Origin: Perkinsus olseni | Lineage: Eukaryota; Perkinsozoa; Perkinsida; Perkinsidae | Direction of reading: 5' to 3' | DNA length: 64,000 bases | Assembly: GCA_013115135.1 (NCBI GenBank) | Contig: JABANP010000082.1 | Coordinates: forward strand, 1 to 64,000 | The notes under the pieces: model-generated | The model's database searches: none | What the model saw: the letters and a program-made list of their open reading frames with translations, nothing else | Told to the model about the DNA's origin: nothing | In this document: piece by piece, positions 1 to 11,526 of the stretch | How positions within the stretch are numbered: the stretch's first letter is position 1 | How the letters are laid out: each line of letters begins with the position of its first letter | Position numbers and translations under genes: made by a program

Positions 1-259
1 TTCGAGAATACGGCCGGCGCACCATTCAGAAGTGCGTTTTGTCAGTCACTGACCAACACACTTCCGAATGTTGACTGACCGTCAGTTGTAGAGTGGATGA
101 CTGTTAATCAGCAAGTCATCAATTCGAATCCGGGCGCATCGACATCCGGCTCTCCACCTTCGCATAGTGGTATTTACGAAATTCGCATCAACTCATTTCC
201 GCGCTGCGACAGCCGAGCCGCATTGAAGCATTCATATAACCGTAACCTACATTTACTAC

Positions 260-1086
260 CTCATGCCGAAGCCTCTTCAGCGTGCACCAAGTCTCCACCA
301 GCTTCCCTCCGGCAGGGGTGTGTATCAGTACCAAATCCGCATAGTCCGTCTTCAACTTCACCAAGCTCTCTTCAACGCTCACTCTCGTCGCACGCTCGCC
401 GTGATTCAACTGATTAACCTGAGTAGCATCAAGCCACTATGGTATCGATAATGCCACCTATCAAGTATCCCTTCCGATCAAGCACACGGTGAAAGCAAAC
501 TCCGTTCGAGAAAATTCAGATAGCGGTTGCTCAACTGAAATGATTATTCCAATATTCCCCTCCATTCTGATTAAAGATGCGTCCCTGTGAGGTGTGTTAA
601 TCCCCCGGCGGACCATATCGCGGCGTGCAGCACTTAACAGACAATTTCATATCACGCCGACACACAGCTCAGTTCCTGTCGACTCCGCGGTGGTACCGCT
701 CGTTCCATCCCTCATTCTCGCATACCACCGCGCACCTTTATCCCCAGCGACACACCCTCCATGAACAGCAGGTACTAGTCAATGACTCTCTCACAGGTCT
801 ACTACACCAGTGAGGCATACCCAGCCACTACTACCTTAGTCACAATAAAAATATCTTCCCTAGGGACCCCAGACTCCACCACGCCTTGCCCCACTTCCTC
901 CTCGTTCTCGTACATCTGCGCTGTGTCTATCAATCTATATCCGCACTGCAGAGCATATTTCACAGCCTCTCGGCATTCACCATCGTTCGCCAGCCACGTG
1001 CCGAGCCCGAAGGTCGGAATGCTGCCTCCTCCCTTGGAAGAAGCCAACTCCAGAGACTGCGGGGTGTCTGGCGAAGACGATGACAT
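260..1086 (-). CDS. Aldo/keto reductase, copy A (N-terminal half, partial)
   Basis: Exon 1 (1086-835) starts at an ATG and carries the AKR signature: IPTFGLGTW, then [17 protein letters not shown] with the catalytic-type Asp and Tyr, then [12 protein letters not shown] 425-nt GT-AG intron (834-410) follows. Exon 2 (409-260) carries [21 protein letters not shown], split here by nothing, which is the AKR strand before the catalytic His region. Phases agree (84 and 50 codons). The exon ends at GAG before a GTAGTAAAT donor; I could not find the next exon (the usual IGVSNF segment) in the remaining 260 bases, so the gene is either cut by the window edge or truncated. Family members are NAD(P)H-dependent carbonyl reductases of about 300 residues. 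A second damaged copy lies at 5.1-8.1 kb in the same orientation. Confidence 0.6.
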
Positions 1087-1347
1087 TCTTCAACTACTCC
1101 AATACTGAGGAACCGAAGCCCTGGATCGCTTCTTTCAATCCCCCTCAGCAAAAAAAGATTTGCTGAATGCCATCGGCGTCGGATTTACACTTATATGTTG
1201 CATCTGGAACACAATAGCACCATCAAGCCGCTTGATTCAAGCGCCAGAACCTAGCAACTTTGAGACAGCAGAGAGTACTAATGAGTTGCAGTGGTAGTAG
1301 TAGAAGTAGTGGTAGTAGCATTTGTAATAAGCAGTAAGAGAGCAAGC

Positions 1348-1669
1348 TTAACAAGTACATGCAGGTATGGTCGCATCGAGGCAAAGTTGGCATCCACAAC
1401 ACTTGACGTGATATCTATCATCAACACCCCATTGTTGAGAAACGGGACGATTTCTCTTTTCGCCACACAAAGAAGGGGAGGAGGGATGTGAGATCGGAGG
1501 GCAATCACACTCATCTCCTCCGCTTGATAAATTCTGGTTTCCAATTTGCCAGTGTCGCTGATGCTTCCATCATCATTATCATCTCAGCAGCCACCACCGC
1601 GATATCACGATGACACCGCTCAATATCAGGATGATATTTACATCCACGTTGGTGTCGACAAAGTCAAAC
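1348..1669 (-). pseudogene. Papain-like peptidase C-terminal exon, copy A (frame-disrupted)
   Basis: After a CTGAG acceptor the sequence encodes FDFVDTNVD, matching the second exon of the peptidase copy at 8.3-8.9 kb (FEFVDTSVD). A small insertion then shifts the frame. In the shifted frame similarity resumes (DIA-VV-EMIM), then again in QQWGVDDRYHVKCCGC and ATIPACTC, followed by TAA. The upstream exon with the catalytic His and Asn is not recognisable. I read this as a decayed duplicate. It lies upstream (in gene direction) of reductase copy A, just as its sister lies upstream of reductase copy B, so the two genes were duplicated together. Confidence 0.5.
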
Positions 1670-2327
1670 CTCAGAATAAAAACACTAGAATTGGGGAGAA
1701 TTATCATCAAACCAAGACTTGAAAAACTATCAAAAATAGATCTATAGTGTCTTCTACGAACCAAAACTTAGAAGACTATCAAAGGAGATATATACAGGTG
1801 GGTCCCACTCAGTGGGAAGTTCCCACGACTCGCTACGAAAATCAGTGATCCGCGTAGCTGAAGCGAAGAATTGCAGCGTCGTTCGAATATGAATATCCAC
1901 CCGTCACACGCGTCATAAGGCCACCCAATGACGCTGGAAAAAGTTTCCGCTCGAGGATGCTTCCAAACTTACACGCAGAGCCTTTTCTCACGTAGGAGCT
2001 TCCACGCGAGAGAGTTCTCAGGCGTGATACGGCCTGTATCGATGAAATACAGGTTGCTTATGTATCCAGCCTATGCTAACACTACTCGACGAGTCACCCC
2101 GCTCAGCGGGGTTTCAGCTCGAAGAATCCAGAGTTCGTTTTCAGCATTCAATTCTGAGCATTGACGAACACTACTATTCACACAAGATGTCGTAGAGCGA
2201 TAAAGCATATTATCAACGGGAGACCCTGATAGGAGGGACTGGTGCAGAGTCCGGGTGGATGAGTCATAAAAAATTTTCCATAGCCCTATATAACTGTATG
2301 AGCCGAGCTTCACTAAAGAAAGTAACA
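1670..2327. other. Spacer without a supported gene
   Basis: Short open frames exist on both strands, but none has a signal peptide, splice-consistent extension or recognisable domain. No tRNA or strong repeat was seen. Confidence 0.5.
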
Positions 2328-3427
2328 TCATTTCACCTTCGCAACACCAATGCGAGATTTATCCCAATCGTACAGATAGTAGTTGCCAATGAGTGTGGGC
2401 AATCCCAGAAGCAACATTTCAGCGAACTTGATAGCCAGGATGCAAGAGGACCCCGATACCTTGATCACGTAGCTGGCTGGCGGTATCTCGAGTGGAACCT
2501 TCTTGGGGGAGCAGGGAGTCTTCTTTCATGAAAAGGTTATCGAGGGTAAGTTCTCAATGTCTCCACAGTGGAGCCCGTAGAGACCACCGTCCTCCGTGAT
2601 AGTTACAGACCTCTTGCCCGCAGTCCGAAGCAACTGGAGAACTGGCATTTTCAACTTATCGGGCATCTCGATGATATTTGTTCCCGTGTCTAGGTACCCT
2701 GCTTGTGAAACTTTGATACGGTTCTTAGAGGCATCACCGATGCCCAAGTCCGTAACCATAATAGACTGCTCCTCCTTGTTCACAACTTTCACATATTTCA
2801 GAAGGCCGGTGTATTTTGCCCTTGTCTTCGCCACCCAGTATGAGCTCACCGCTGGGGTCCTTTCCAGCTTTGAGGTACACCGAAAAGACACTTTTTCAAT
2901 AAGCCGTTGACTCTTGGGCTTTGCCAGCAGCTGATAGATGAGAGGGACATTGGGCTTGGATTTAGCGCTAGACGGCGACAGTCCGAGAGCGCCCCAAGGG
3001 CTTTCGTTACAGCCAACAACCAGCCCAAAATCGATGCCGCCCGCACTTGCGGTGCCGAAGTCGATTGTCCCGGAATGTTGGAGGACCGTCACTTCCGACC
3101 CATCGAAGAACTCGTACGTCTTGGTGGGGCCTTTGTGACACGACGAAGAAGGACAATCATAACACTTGTACTTGAGCTCTGCGCAGCCTCCTGGATGAGT
3201 CCTCTCGTACCATTGCTTCTCTACGAAAAGGTGTACGGACTTCCGGTGTCCACCAGGACGGTGATGTCTTGACCGTCGACCTTGAGGTCAGCCATGACTT
3301 GAGTCAAGGTCGCACTGGCTTTAGTCTTCTGTGGGGATATTTTCATCCTAACAAGCTTCTCTCCACAAGACCCGATTAGAAGGGCGAGGAAGCCAAAGAC
3401 AACAGAAGGCTTAGGGTTGAGAATCAT
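2328..3427 (-). pseudogene. Pepsin-like aspartyl protease (family A1), pseudogene with two lesions
   Basis: The gene starts at ATG 3427 with a signal peptide (hydrophobic VVFGFLALLIGSC) and reaches the first active site, VLVDTGSPYTF. At about 3224, in a run of four T, the frame is lost; one more base is needed to continue into EKQWYERTHPGG, which matches WKQWYEKSTG of the intact paralogue at 49.7 kb. The body then runs open with GLGLSP-like and LDTGTN second-site motifs. At 2526-2528 an in-frame TGA interrupts it, yet the same frame continues to the canonical C terminus TLIGNYYLYDWDKSRIGVA and stops at 2328-2330. The total of 1,100 nt is close to the intact paralogues (1,092 and 1,122). Two independent lesions make a pseudogene more likely than sequencing error or recoding. 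Confidence 0.8.
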
Positions 3428-5040
3428 AGATGGGTGGGAAAGACGAGCCTACTATTGGATAGGGGTCCACAGGGCCCTCGTAGCCATAGGCTTAGAACAC
3501 GCGCAAAACGGAGTCAGGGAAAGCCAGGGGAAAAATTAGAAGATTCCTCGCAGGGAATGCACGCGGCCCGCGTGTCGCGGGCGTAGTGACGAACAATCTG
3601 CGAGGGGTCGCCCACCTGATAATCAGGCCCTGATCAGTTTAAAGGCGAGCATGAGTCCGGTTCGCTGGTTCTTCAGGGGATTCACACTTCAAATTTTTAG
3701 AGTATTGTTGCTAATGGAGTCCAGAAACAGATGAGCTAATGGGGCGGTAGAAGTGTATATCAGCTAAACAGGGGAAGCGTGAGTACGCTATCGTACCGGC
3801 GGTGTGCGTATCAGTAATTCCTCTGTGACGGCTTTCTCCTCCGGAACAGCAAGCTGCTGTCAGCAACTGCCTCCTGTAGACAACGCCTGCCTTTTTTTCC
3901 GCAGTTCCTTTTTTGGTGAGAGTGTGAGTACATGCAGAGAGTCATTTATTGAACTTCCATCCTTTCATCTGGCGCTGGGATAGATCAGCCATCCCTTCTT
4001 CAGAAGAAATTCCGCTGTTATAGCTGAATTAGCCATCAAGTGGCGACTTCTGGGAGGAGGCACCGAGGAAAGACTTTCATTTCTAAGGACCCCCTGGCAT
4101 ATCAATGATAGGGACGGTGGTACAAGCGTCCCGCACGATGGAGATATCCACCTAAGCACTGGCTTGACTGACCGAATAGGAACTTCCTCGAGTATAGTTC
4201 CTACTTCGAATCAATTGTGCAGCTAGCTACAGCGTAGAGCACGTCGCCTGCCGCAGGTGCAAGTACGTGTACACTGCAGCGATAACAAAGCGATGCCTAT
4301 ACGCTATCTAGCAGCTACCACCCCGGGTGGACCCCACGCCCGGGACTACTTGCTGTTGGACTATCATCGCCTCAGGGGCGAGTCGCCCCGGGCGACGTCT
4401 GTACTACTACTGCATACATTAGTCTCAGATAGCCATAGAACATCATCCTGCGTCTTGCACTTACGTGCACGAGTGTGCGTTCTAGGCTAGAACTCCTAGG
4501 CTACAAGTTACGTCAGACTAGAGCACGCTATAAACGCTTACGATCTAGCAACTTCTTTCAAGTCTGGTCTGATCTCTTTCGGGTTACCTTACTTTGAGCC
4601 CCGACCCAAATAGCCATGCCGTGCTGAGTTGCAGGACACATAGTACATAGTCTTCGAACTATGATATCTGCCATCATCTACGTTGCACTCAGGGTTGTTT
4701 CACAGAAAGTTTCCCCATCGTGTCCGGAAGCGCCGCACCTCAAGCGCATCTCTGTGGCAACTGGTGTCTCAGCCGGCGACCGACTCCCCCGCCGTTACTG
4801 GTCGTCAGGTCGGGTCTGTGGCGTGCGCAGGTCTGGCAACCTGGATATCCTTTATTATATCCTACCACCAGTATTTTCAGGTATATAGCCGCTTCCTCGG
4901 AAGCATTTGCAATGCTGTATGCGTACTCGGAGCCAGGACCTTCTATAATAGAAGTTCTATTTGCGCCGTTATTCTATGGTCGTGTCAGCGGACTCCTCAC
5001 ACGCCATTAAGAAAGTGAGTGGTAGAGCCGCCGACGGTAA
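3428..5040. other. Spacer upstream of the protease pseudogene; no gene supported
   Basis: Only short overlapping frames with non-ATG or unsupported starts. A GC-rich palindromic stretch (about 3571-3590, GGCCCGCGTGTCGCGGGCG) lies upstream of the protease start; a related GTGAATCGCGGGCCGTG stretch lies near 49590, upstream of the intact protease paralogue. This may be a shared promoter element (inference). Confidence 0.4.
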
Positions 5041-5574
5041 ATCAGCAAGTCCTCAATTCAACTCGGGGTGCATCGACACCCTTTCTCCACCGCCGGATTC
5101 TGCCGTTCACGAACTTCGCATCAAATCACGAAGTTACAGCGTGCACCAGCTCTCCACCAGCTTCCCTCCGGTAGGGGTGTGAATCAGTATCAAATCCCCA
5201 TAACCCGTCTCCAACTTGGCCAAGCTCTCTTCAACGCTCACTCTCATTGCACGCTCGCCGTGATTCAACTGATTAACCTGAGTAGCATCAAGCCACTATG
5301 GTATCGATAATGCCACCCATCAAGTATCCCTTTCGATCAAGCACTCCGTCTCACGATGAAAGCAAACTCCGTCCGAGAAAATTCAGATAGTGGTTGGTCA
5401 ACTAAAATGATTATTCCAATATTCCCCTCCAATCTAATCGAAGGTGCGTCGCTGGACGTTACGTTACTCCCGGAGAATAGCGTAGAGGGAGTCCGCCCAA
5501 ATATATCGCTGAGTCACATCGCGGCATGAATTACTGAAGAGATAAATTTATTCCACGACAAGCGCCGACACACA

Positions 5575-7726
5575 CAGTGTGAGTCGGGAGTGAGGTTTGG
5601 CTGGGGGCTGAGCGCTGCCAGCGTTGCCAAGTTTGATAGTGCGGCGGTCATTGATGAGAGGGGATCTGCGTATTCCAAATCATGAAAGTTGAACGAGGAA
5701 TTTGCATAATTAGCTCGAAGTTGATATTCGTAGTAGTTTTCAGTGGAAACTTTTCACTATCCCGTCTTTCTGTACTAATGCCAACTGGTGTCGATCCTCG
5801 CAATGAGAACAATGGACTCCACTGGATGGAGGCGGGCCGAGAAAATGGATTGAGGACATTCTATATCCGATCAAGGCTATACGTTACTATCAGCCTAATG
5901 ATCATGATAAGTGGGAGGTTCTGACAATGGTTCACTTGTTTTTGGCATTCATCATCAGACCAATCAGTATCATATTTCGCATCATGTTTCGCATCATGGA
6001 TTTCAATTACAAGGGGGATTTGTATTCAAATCGATGCATACGGCGGGAGGACTCCTCCCGGAGAAGTCTTGCCCGAATGCAGTTGTGGATCTACAATACC
6101 CATATATGCAGGAGTGTACGTTCTGGCCCGAGGTACAGAAGTATGTAGAGGCCCAACAGGGAGGCCCACAACAACAACACAGCAAGCTAGCCCTGCGGTA
6201 GTGATTCTCGCCGACTTCCTCGAGAGGATGTACTCCAGATCCTTCAGCGAACTAGCACTCATTGTTCGCCTTCGTTTACGTGTGCTGCTAAATCACACTG
6301 AAAATGGACCAAGCGATGTTTCTGTTGCGAGAGGCCATCTTACGGATACCCTAAAAGATCGGATACGAGGGTTCTCAGGACGTTATGATGAGAGGATTTC
6401 GAAGGACGCGGATCAGCATCTTCTACATTATTTCCCCTATAAGAAATGGAGTGATCTTGAAGGCACATCCAAGGAGCCTCCAGGTTCGGAGGGCTGTCAA
6501 TACAAGCATGAAATGATGACGTATGATTTTGCAAGATTGCAAGACATTGATGATTACTTACACAGCTTTCTCTTTGCTCAATGTAAGAACAAAACTATCG
6601 CATACCAGCAGATCCATAATAGCAACTGGTCCCCGGCGTTTCATGCAACACCGGAGGAGGTGTTCCATGCAATATTCGATCCCGAGCACCGGTTCGTGCG
6701 TCAACTGTATAAAAATGTTCGCAGGACTGAAGATGCGAGGCATGGTGGCGGTTCTGGTGGAACTCGAGGCGTCAATGCCCTTTCAGAACCGTTGTTTTCT
6801 ATGGAAGAGAAAGCGTATGCGGCTTCTAAAAAAGGGGAAAATCCACCTCCTCTGCTAGGTACACCGGTGATGTATGCGAAGCGTTGGCGAGCTACATATT
6901 GGCAGATCTCAACGATATCACTACCGTGTGGATTACGATTATCATGGCGCTGAAGAACGGGATCACCTCCGGAGTTGTCCTCATGCTGCGGACAATGATG
7001 TGAACGCGGTAGTTAAGAAGCTACGTCTAGCGGGGAAAACGCACAAGAGTGCCATGCGGCCATGGGAATATTTTAAAAGCTTGAAGGCCCCTACGGAGAA
7101 TGTTGGTGAATGATGGGAATGGATGATGCGGAACGGTTCAGCCGGAACCTGACACATCTTATTGAAGTGGGCGCCCTTCGGTCCGATCAGTCGCCATGGC
7201 TGAAAGTGATGGCGAGAGCGATGGCGACTAAGAATGGGGCATATACATACAACCGACATTCCCTCCTTACGTTTTCGGCGGTACAGACTCGAGAAAAGTC
7301 TCGGAGTACCAAGACTAGGGAGACTAGGCGCAGAAGAGGCAGAAGACGGGTTCGAGCTCGAGTTCGAGCACGATGCAAACCTCGTCCACTCCTGAACCTT
7401 TGCCAGTGACTCCGAGTTTGCCGCGTACTAAATCTGCCGGCTCGAGAAGGGGGAGAGGAGGAAGCAAATTGCAGTCGGCTAGCACGAGTAAAGAGTAATC
7501 AGCTAAGTAATGCTTCTGCTAAATTCTGCATTACGCCTGCACCAGATACGGGAGCAAGGCTTCGCTTATAGCCGATCTCACCAGCCGTACATTACGCGAC
7601 GGATGTACAGTTAAAATCGGAGCATACAAAGCGTCAGCACAGCACACAGGTAGTACGTCGGTCTCAGCGTCATATACACTGTAAAAATATCGAACATCGA
7701 GTATCAGGTCTCAGTGTGTCACACTG
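5575..7726. mobile_element. About 2.15 kb insertion in the reductase intron, possible DNA transposon
   Basis: Aligning the two reductase copies by eye, copy A runs from GCCGACACACAG straight to CTCAGTTCCTG, while copy B has some 2.15 kb between the matching flanks. The segment begins with CAGTGTGA (5575-5582) and ends with TCACACTG (7719-7726), a short terminal inverted repeat. It carries an open frame on the plus strand. The ends are short and partly self-palindromic, so element identity is tentative; the insertion/deletion difference itself is clear. Confidence 0.5.
6069..7113 (+). CDS. Unrecognised protein carried by the insertion
   Basis: A 294-codon open frame (6069-6953) is the longest in this part of the window; the first in-frame ATG is near 6228. 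It encodes a soluble, charged sequence including FLERMYSRSFSELALIVRL, DQHLLHYFPYKKW and TPEEVFHAIFDPEHRFVRQL. Near 6861 a GTACACC donor-like site occurs. Another frame then gives a plausible continuation with a hydrophobic ITTVWITIIMALKNG, and a third gives VVKKLRLAGKTHKSAMRPW up to 7113, so introns or frameshifts must be involved. I recognise no transposase motif (no clear DDE, no RT). Its position inside the insertion suggests element cargo. Confidence 0.4.
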
Positions 7727-8286
7727 AGAGTTGCTCGGTTCCTGTCGACTCCGCGGTGGTACCACTCAATCCATCCCTGATTCTCGCATGCCACCGCGCC
7801 TCCACCCGTCGAGTTTCCTCTCTCCCCCAGCGGCGCAGCCTACGTGAACAGCAGGTGCTAGTCAATAACTCTCTCGCAGGTCCACTACATCAGTGAGACA
7901 TACCATCCCAGGTACTATTACCTTAGTAACAATCAAAATATCTTCCCTAGGAACCCCAGACTCCGCCACGCCTTGCCCCACTTCCTCCTCGTTCTCGTAC
8001 ATCTGCGCTGTGTCGATCAATCTATGCCCACACTGCAGAGCATATTTCACAGCCTCGCCGCGAGGCCGCGAGGCCCGGCAGAGACTGTGGGGTGTCTGGC
8101 GACGATGACATTTTTAAACTATTTCAAAGCTGATGGATCGAACCCAGGGACCCTTCTTCTGCTTCCAATCTCTCTCAGACAAAAAAGATTTTCCGATTGC
8201 CATCGGTGCCGGATTCACACAGCTGCAACACGATACCATCAAGCGCCAGAATCTAGCAACCCTTCGAGACAGCAGAGAGTATGATA

Positions 8287-8913
8287 CTAATTAGTTGCAG
8301 TGGCACGAGTACTAGTAGCGGTAGTAGTCGTGGTAGTAACAGTAGTGGCAGCGGTAGTCGAGGAGCAAGCAAAACAAGTACATGCAGGTATGGTAGCATT
8401 GACGCAAAGTTCGCACCCACAACACTTAACATGATATCTATCATCGACACCCCATTGCTGGTAAACGGGAAAATTCCTCTTATCGCCAGACAAAGAGGAG
8501 GAGCGTGAGATCGAAGGTCCATCAAAATCATCTTTCCCGCTCGATAAATTCCGATTGTTAATCTTTTCTGATGCACTCATTATCATCCTAGCAGGTACCA
8601 CCGCTTGGGCGATGTCATCCACGCTGGTGTCCACGAATTCAAACCTCGAAATCAAAGAAAGATACTCCAAGAAAGGAAAATAATTATCAAACACTCACGA
8701 GCATATCCCATAGCCCGCATGCCCCCATCCAGTACCGCTGTTATCCATAAAAACAAATATACCGCCACCCGGAACACTGTCATCCAATTCAAATCCGATG
8801 ATTACGAAAGCATGAGACCCTTGCACCCTCAGTCTCTGTTGCTCCTGCTCGGTCGACTGAGAATGAGGAGAGACGACGACCGAACTCTGCTGTACATGAG
8901 GGATGCTATACAT
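8287..8913 (-). CDS. Papain-like (C1A) cysteine peptidase, C-terminal part, copy B
   Basis: Exon 1 (8913-8699) contains GSHAFVIIGF, the catalytic-His strand of C1A peptidases, and IFVFMDNSGTGWGHAGYG, the catalytic-Asn block (usually NSWGxxWGxxGY). A 54-nt intron (8698-8645, GTGAGT to TTTCGAG) joins it in phase 2 to FEFVDTSVDD. The second exon then holds a linker, a Cys-rich segment (VKCCGCELC, IPACTCFAC) and a Thr-rich tail ending at TAG 8287-8289. The N-terminal half with the catalytic Cys and any propeptide is not found upstream, where stop codons occur in this frame. This is therefore a partial gene, or one whose other exons I cannot see. Confidence 0.6.
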
Positions 8914-9712
8914 GGAGCCATGGTCAGCATATGCTCATTTTCAAAACGGCCAAAGTTAATTACCCTCATTTTCATTTCAATTTCACGTATTACATATTAA
9001 ACTTTCGCCAGCTAAGAGAGACAGCCTGAAGGAGCCTCCCTGCCGTTACAATCCATGCTCTTACAATTTGCGTGCAGATATACTTGTATTTATATACCAC
9101 ATTTTGCGGTACTTATCCGTATTTTTCACATTCTCTTGGGTATATACTAAACCCCCATACAAAATATTAAATTCTCTCATTCAGTTTCTTCCTACTACTA
9201 GAGAGCCACATACACAAAGCATCCGAGAAAAATGCGAGAAAGCAATATTCTTCTCCCTTGTGGAGGGGTCTACTGTTATTCTTTATTTACTAGAAACGGA
9301 GGTCAGGACAATATTCAATACGTTCTTGTTGCTTTGCGTTGCTTTATCCTTCACGCCATAGTATGCGCCTCTTCGCCTATCATTAATATGTTTTCGTACT
9401 CCCACCGCTACAGCACACGTCGTTTGAACAAGCACTCGTCTTATGAGTAACGATAAACCAGCTGCCGGGTAACTCCCGTACGCCCAAGCCTTCAACGGAA
9501 GTATCGTTAGCGACGTTCTCGCATCAGCACTGTCGCCATCGACCGTCCGATAGTGGGCTCCTGAGAAGGTGACAATCTTATGAGTATCATAAAAACAGAA
9601 TGAGAAAACAGTAACGACGCTAGAGGGCAATTTAAACGAAGAAGCATCACCCCAAAAGATATCAAGCGGTTAGTAACAATAGAAAATCCCGCGGTAGCGT
9701 CTGCCCATTCAC
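8914..9712. other. AT-rich spacer, no gene supported
   Basis: Low-complexity AT-rich stretches around 8940-9200. The open frames on both strands overlap each other and lack motifs. Confidence 0.4.
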
Positions 9713-10835
9713 TCAGCACTGGCAAGAAAGAGCCACCGAACGACTTTTTATAAAGCCGAATACAATCAAATAGCAACCGTTGGTGTCGGTAATCGAGTAG
9801 CCGTCAAAAAAGGACTTCGCAGCGTTACGGCAGATTCTGCCGGGCAGAAGCTTCTCTGTGGATATTGAATGCTTACCTTCTGCTAGGGCCTCCCCAAAGC
9901 ACGATCCATTTATCTTCTCAAGATTTTTCTTCGGCCACGCTGGCAAGAGGAAGTCCTCTTCCTTCAACGCTCTATCGCTGTTTCTATCATCGTCATCTTT
10001 CCCGGTTACTCTAACCCTCTGAACATCTCTACACAGTTGTTCCCGGGCAAGTACGATATTCCGGACATAGCTCTCGGCCACGGTATAGAGTGCCAACCTC
10101 ACACACTGATTCCGAAGCTCGGGTGGGTTGATGGTGACACGCAGTGATGGCAGTGGTGACACGTCGACATCAGATAATGAGGAGGAGGTCGCTCTGTCGT
10201 ACACTTGACCCGGTATACTGTATCTGGAAATACCCGGGAAACTAAAGTCCCAGAATCACCATCAGCGGCAACCAACTTTCGCCGAAATTTTCCTTTCGGG
10301 TTTGTCGGGTGGCATGAGACTCGGCAATCACAAAGAGGTGCGCTCTGCCATGCGTTCCCTGGTAGGCGTGCCCCGTCCGAAGCACATCATCCTATACAAA
10401 GACTTACAATTTACGCACAATTTTCTATCGCACGGCACTCTTCGTTTTCCCCACCAATTCCGAACACTTCAGCTCAAAATTCGGTCGCAGTGGTACGCCA
10501 GACTCTCACCTAGTGGCAGATAAAGAGCCTATCAGCCGCGGAGACCTCCTTCCCTTATTGTACTCGTCTCTCTCATCCTTATCAGGTTGTCTACTGGTAT
10601 CAGGAAGAGAGCATGTCATGAATTTAGCTGCACATAAAGGGGCGCTCAACTCTGTCATCAACACCAAGCCGTCAGCGAACTCAGCAACATCAGGCTTCTC
10701 ACTCAACATGAAGCCCTCAGCATCCCTATACTCTATCTTACCCAACGTGCTGTATGCCAGTGGATGAAGATGATAGTTGCTCCCTTCGCACTCGGCCACA
10801 GCATCGGCAGCACCGCGAAGACAAACGAGAATTAT
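9713..10835 (-). CDS. Unrecognised two-exon (or longer) protein, 5' end not found
   Basis: Exon 10835-10510 opens after a TAG acceptor, encodes ILVCLRGAADAVAECEG then GKIEYRDAEGFMLSEKPDVA, and ends at AG before a GTGAGAG donor. The next exon starts at 10193 after CGACAG in matching phase. It runs 160 codons (LRNQCVRLALYTVAESYV, LAREQLCRDVQRVRVTG, GRICRNAAKSFFDGYS) to TGA 9713-9715. The phases fit (326 plus 481 nt, 269 codons). Regularly spaced Cys residues suggest an extracytoplasmic protein, but there is no signal peptide in the visible part; a 5' exon upstream of 10835 is expected. I do not recognise the family. Confidence 0.45.
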
Positions 10836-11526
10836 CTACTCAAGCACTAACTATCACCATCACCCATGAGATGGAACGAAGCCGAACCATCTTCTGGAAT
10901 CGTAGTCGTAACAAATGAACACGAGATCATCGCCGGTAACCACGGAGATGACGATTTTGAAATCTCTCGACAAGCGTTTAGTTAACAAACTCTCCCAAAG
11001 ATTCGATCAACCTTCCCGCCACCGGGTGAGACCCTCCCATTACCCTCACCAGAACCTCAGCGTAAACTCATAACGCTCAAGCTCTACCATACGGATTCAG
11101 ACTAGTCGGGAAAGATACCACCACGCATGCCCGCCCAGGCCTCCCCCCTTCTGCACGGACGTGTTCCGCCTTGGAATCATCTCCGCTGTCCTCGCCAGAG
11201 CTCTAAGCACGATATCCTCCCTTCAACCTAAGATACCCGGCAGGATACGAAGTGACCTCCTTCGCCGGCGTAATCCAACTTTTCCCGCGCGCCCATTAAT
11301 TAATAACGAAAGATTCCTCTCCGTAACCAAGCCAGCACATATGCGAGAACTCGACCGAGAATGGTGGAAATCATCATCAGCAAATTGTTGCCGACAACGG
11401 TGACGCCGGCAAAGATACCGCTACGAGTGACGAGCCGTTCGGCTATTGTACACGCAATCGGTCGATAAGGACCAGCAACTCAACCTTCATACTGCAAAAG
11501 CGTATCTTTCACGAGGAGCAGACTTA
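10836..11526. other. Spacer with one palindrome-like word
   Basis: No supported gene. At 11278-11302 there is a diverged copy of the GC-core palindrome (TTTTCCCGCGCGCCC with AATT flanks) that is frequent in the next 10 kb. Confidence 0.4.

Larger units (their letters stand above)
5133..8050 (-). pseudogene. Aldo/keto reductase, copy B (broken)
   Basis: The first exon (about 8050-7922) keeps [23 protein letters not shown] and ILIVTK before a GTAATAG donor. The N-terminal GLGTW block seen in copy A is missing, replaced by a short GC-rich run near 8057-8078. The second exon (from 5268) keeps VEESLAKL and LILIHTP, but reads TAA directly after WCTL at about 5133, where copy A continues with KRL. 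The intron between them is 2,653 nt against 425 nt in copy A, because about 2.15 kb has been inserted. Both exons match copy A at DNA level, including the intron flanks (for example around 5280-5330 and 7735-7760). Confidence 0.7.

Noticed and set aside
2526..2528. TGA read as tryptophan or selenocysteine in the protease
   Set aside because: No other in-frame TGA is needed in the intact genes of this window, and the same gene also has a frameshift, so pseudogenisation is simpler.
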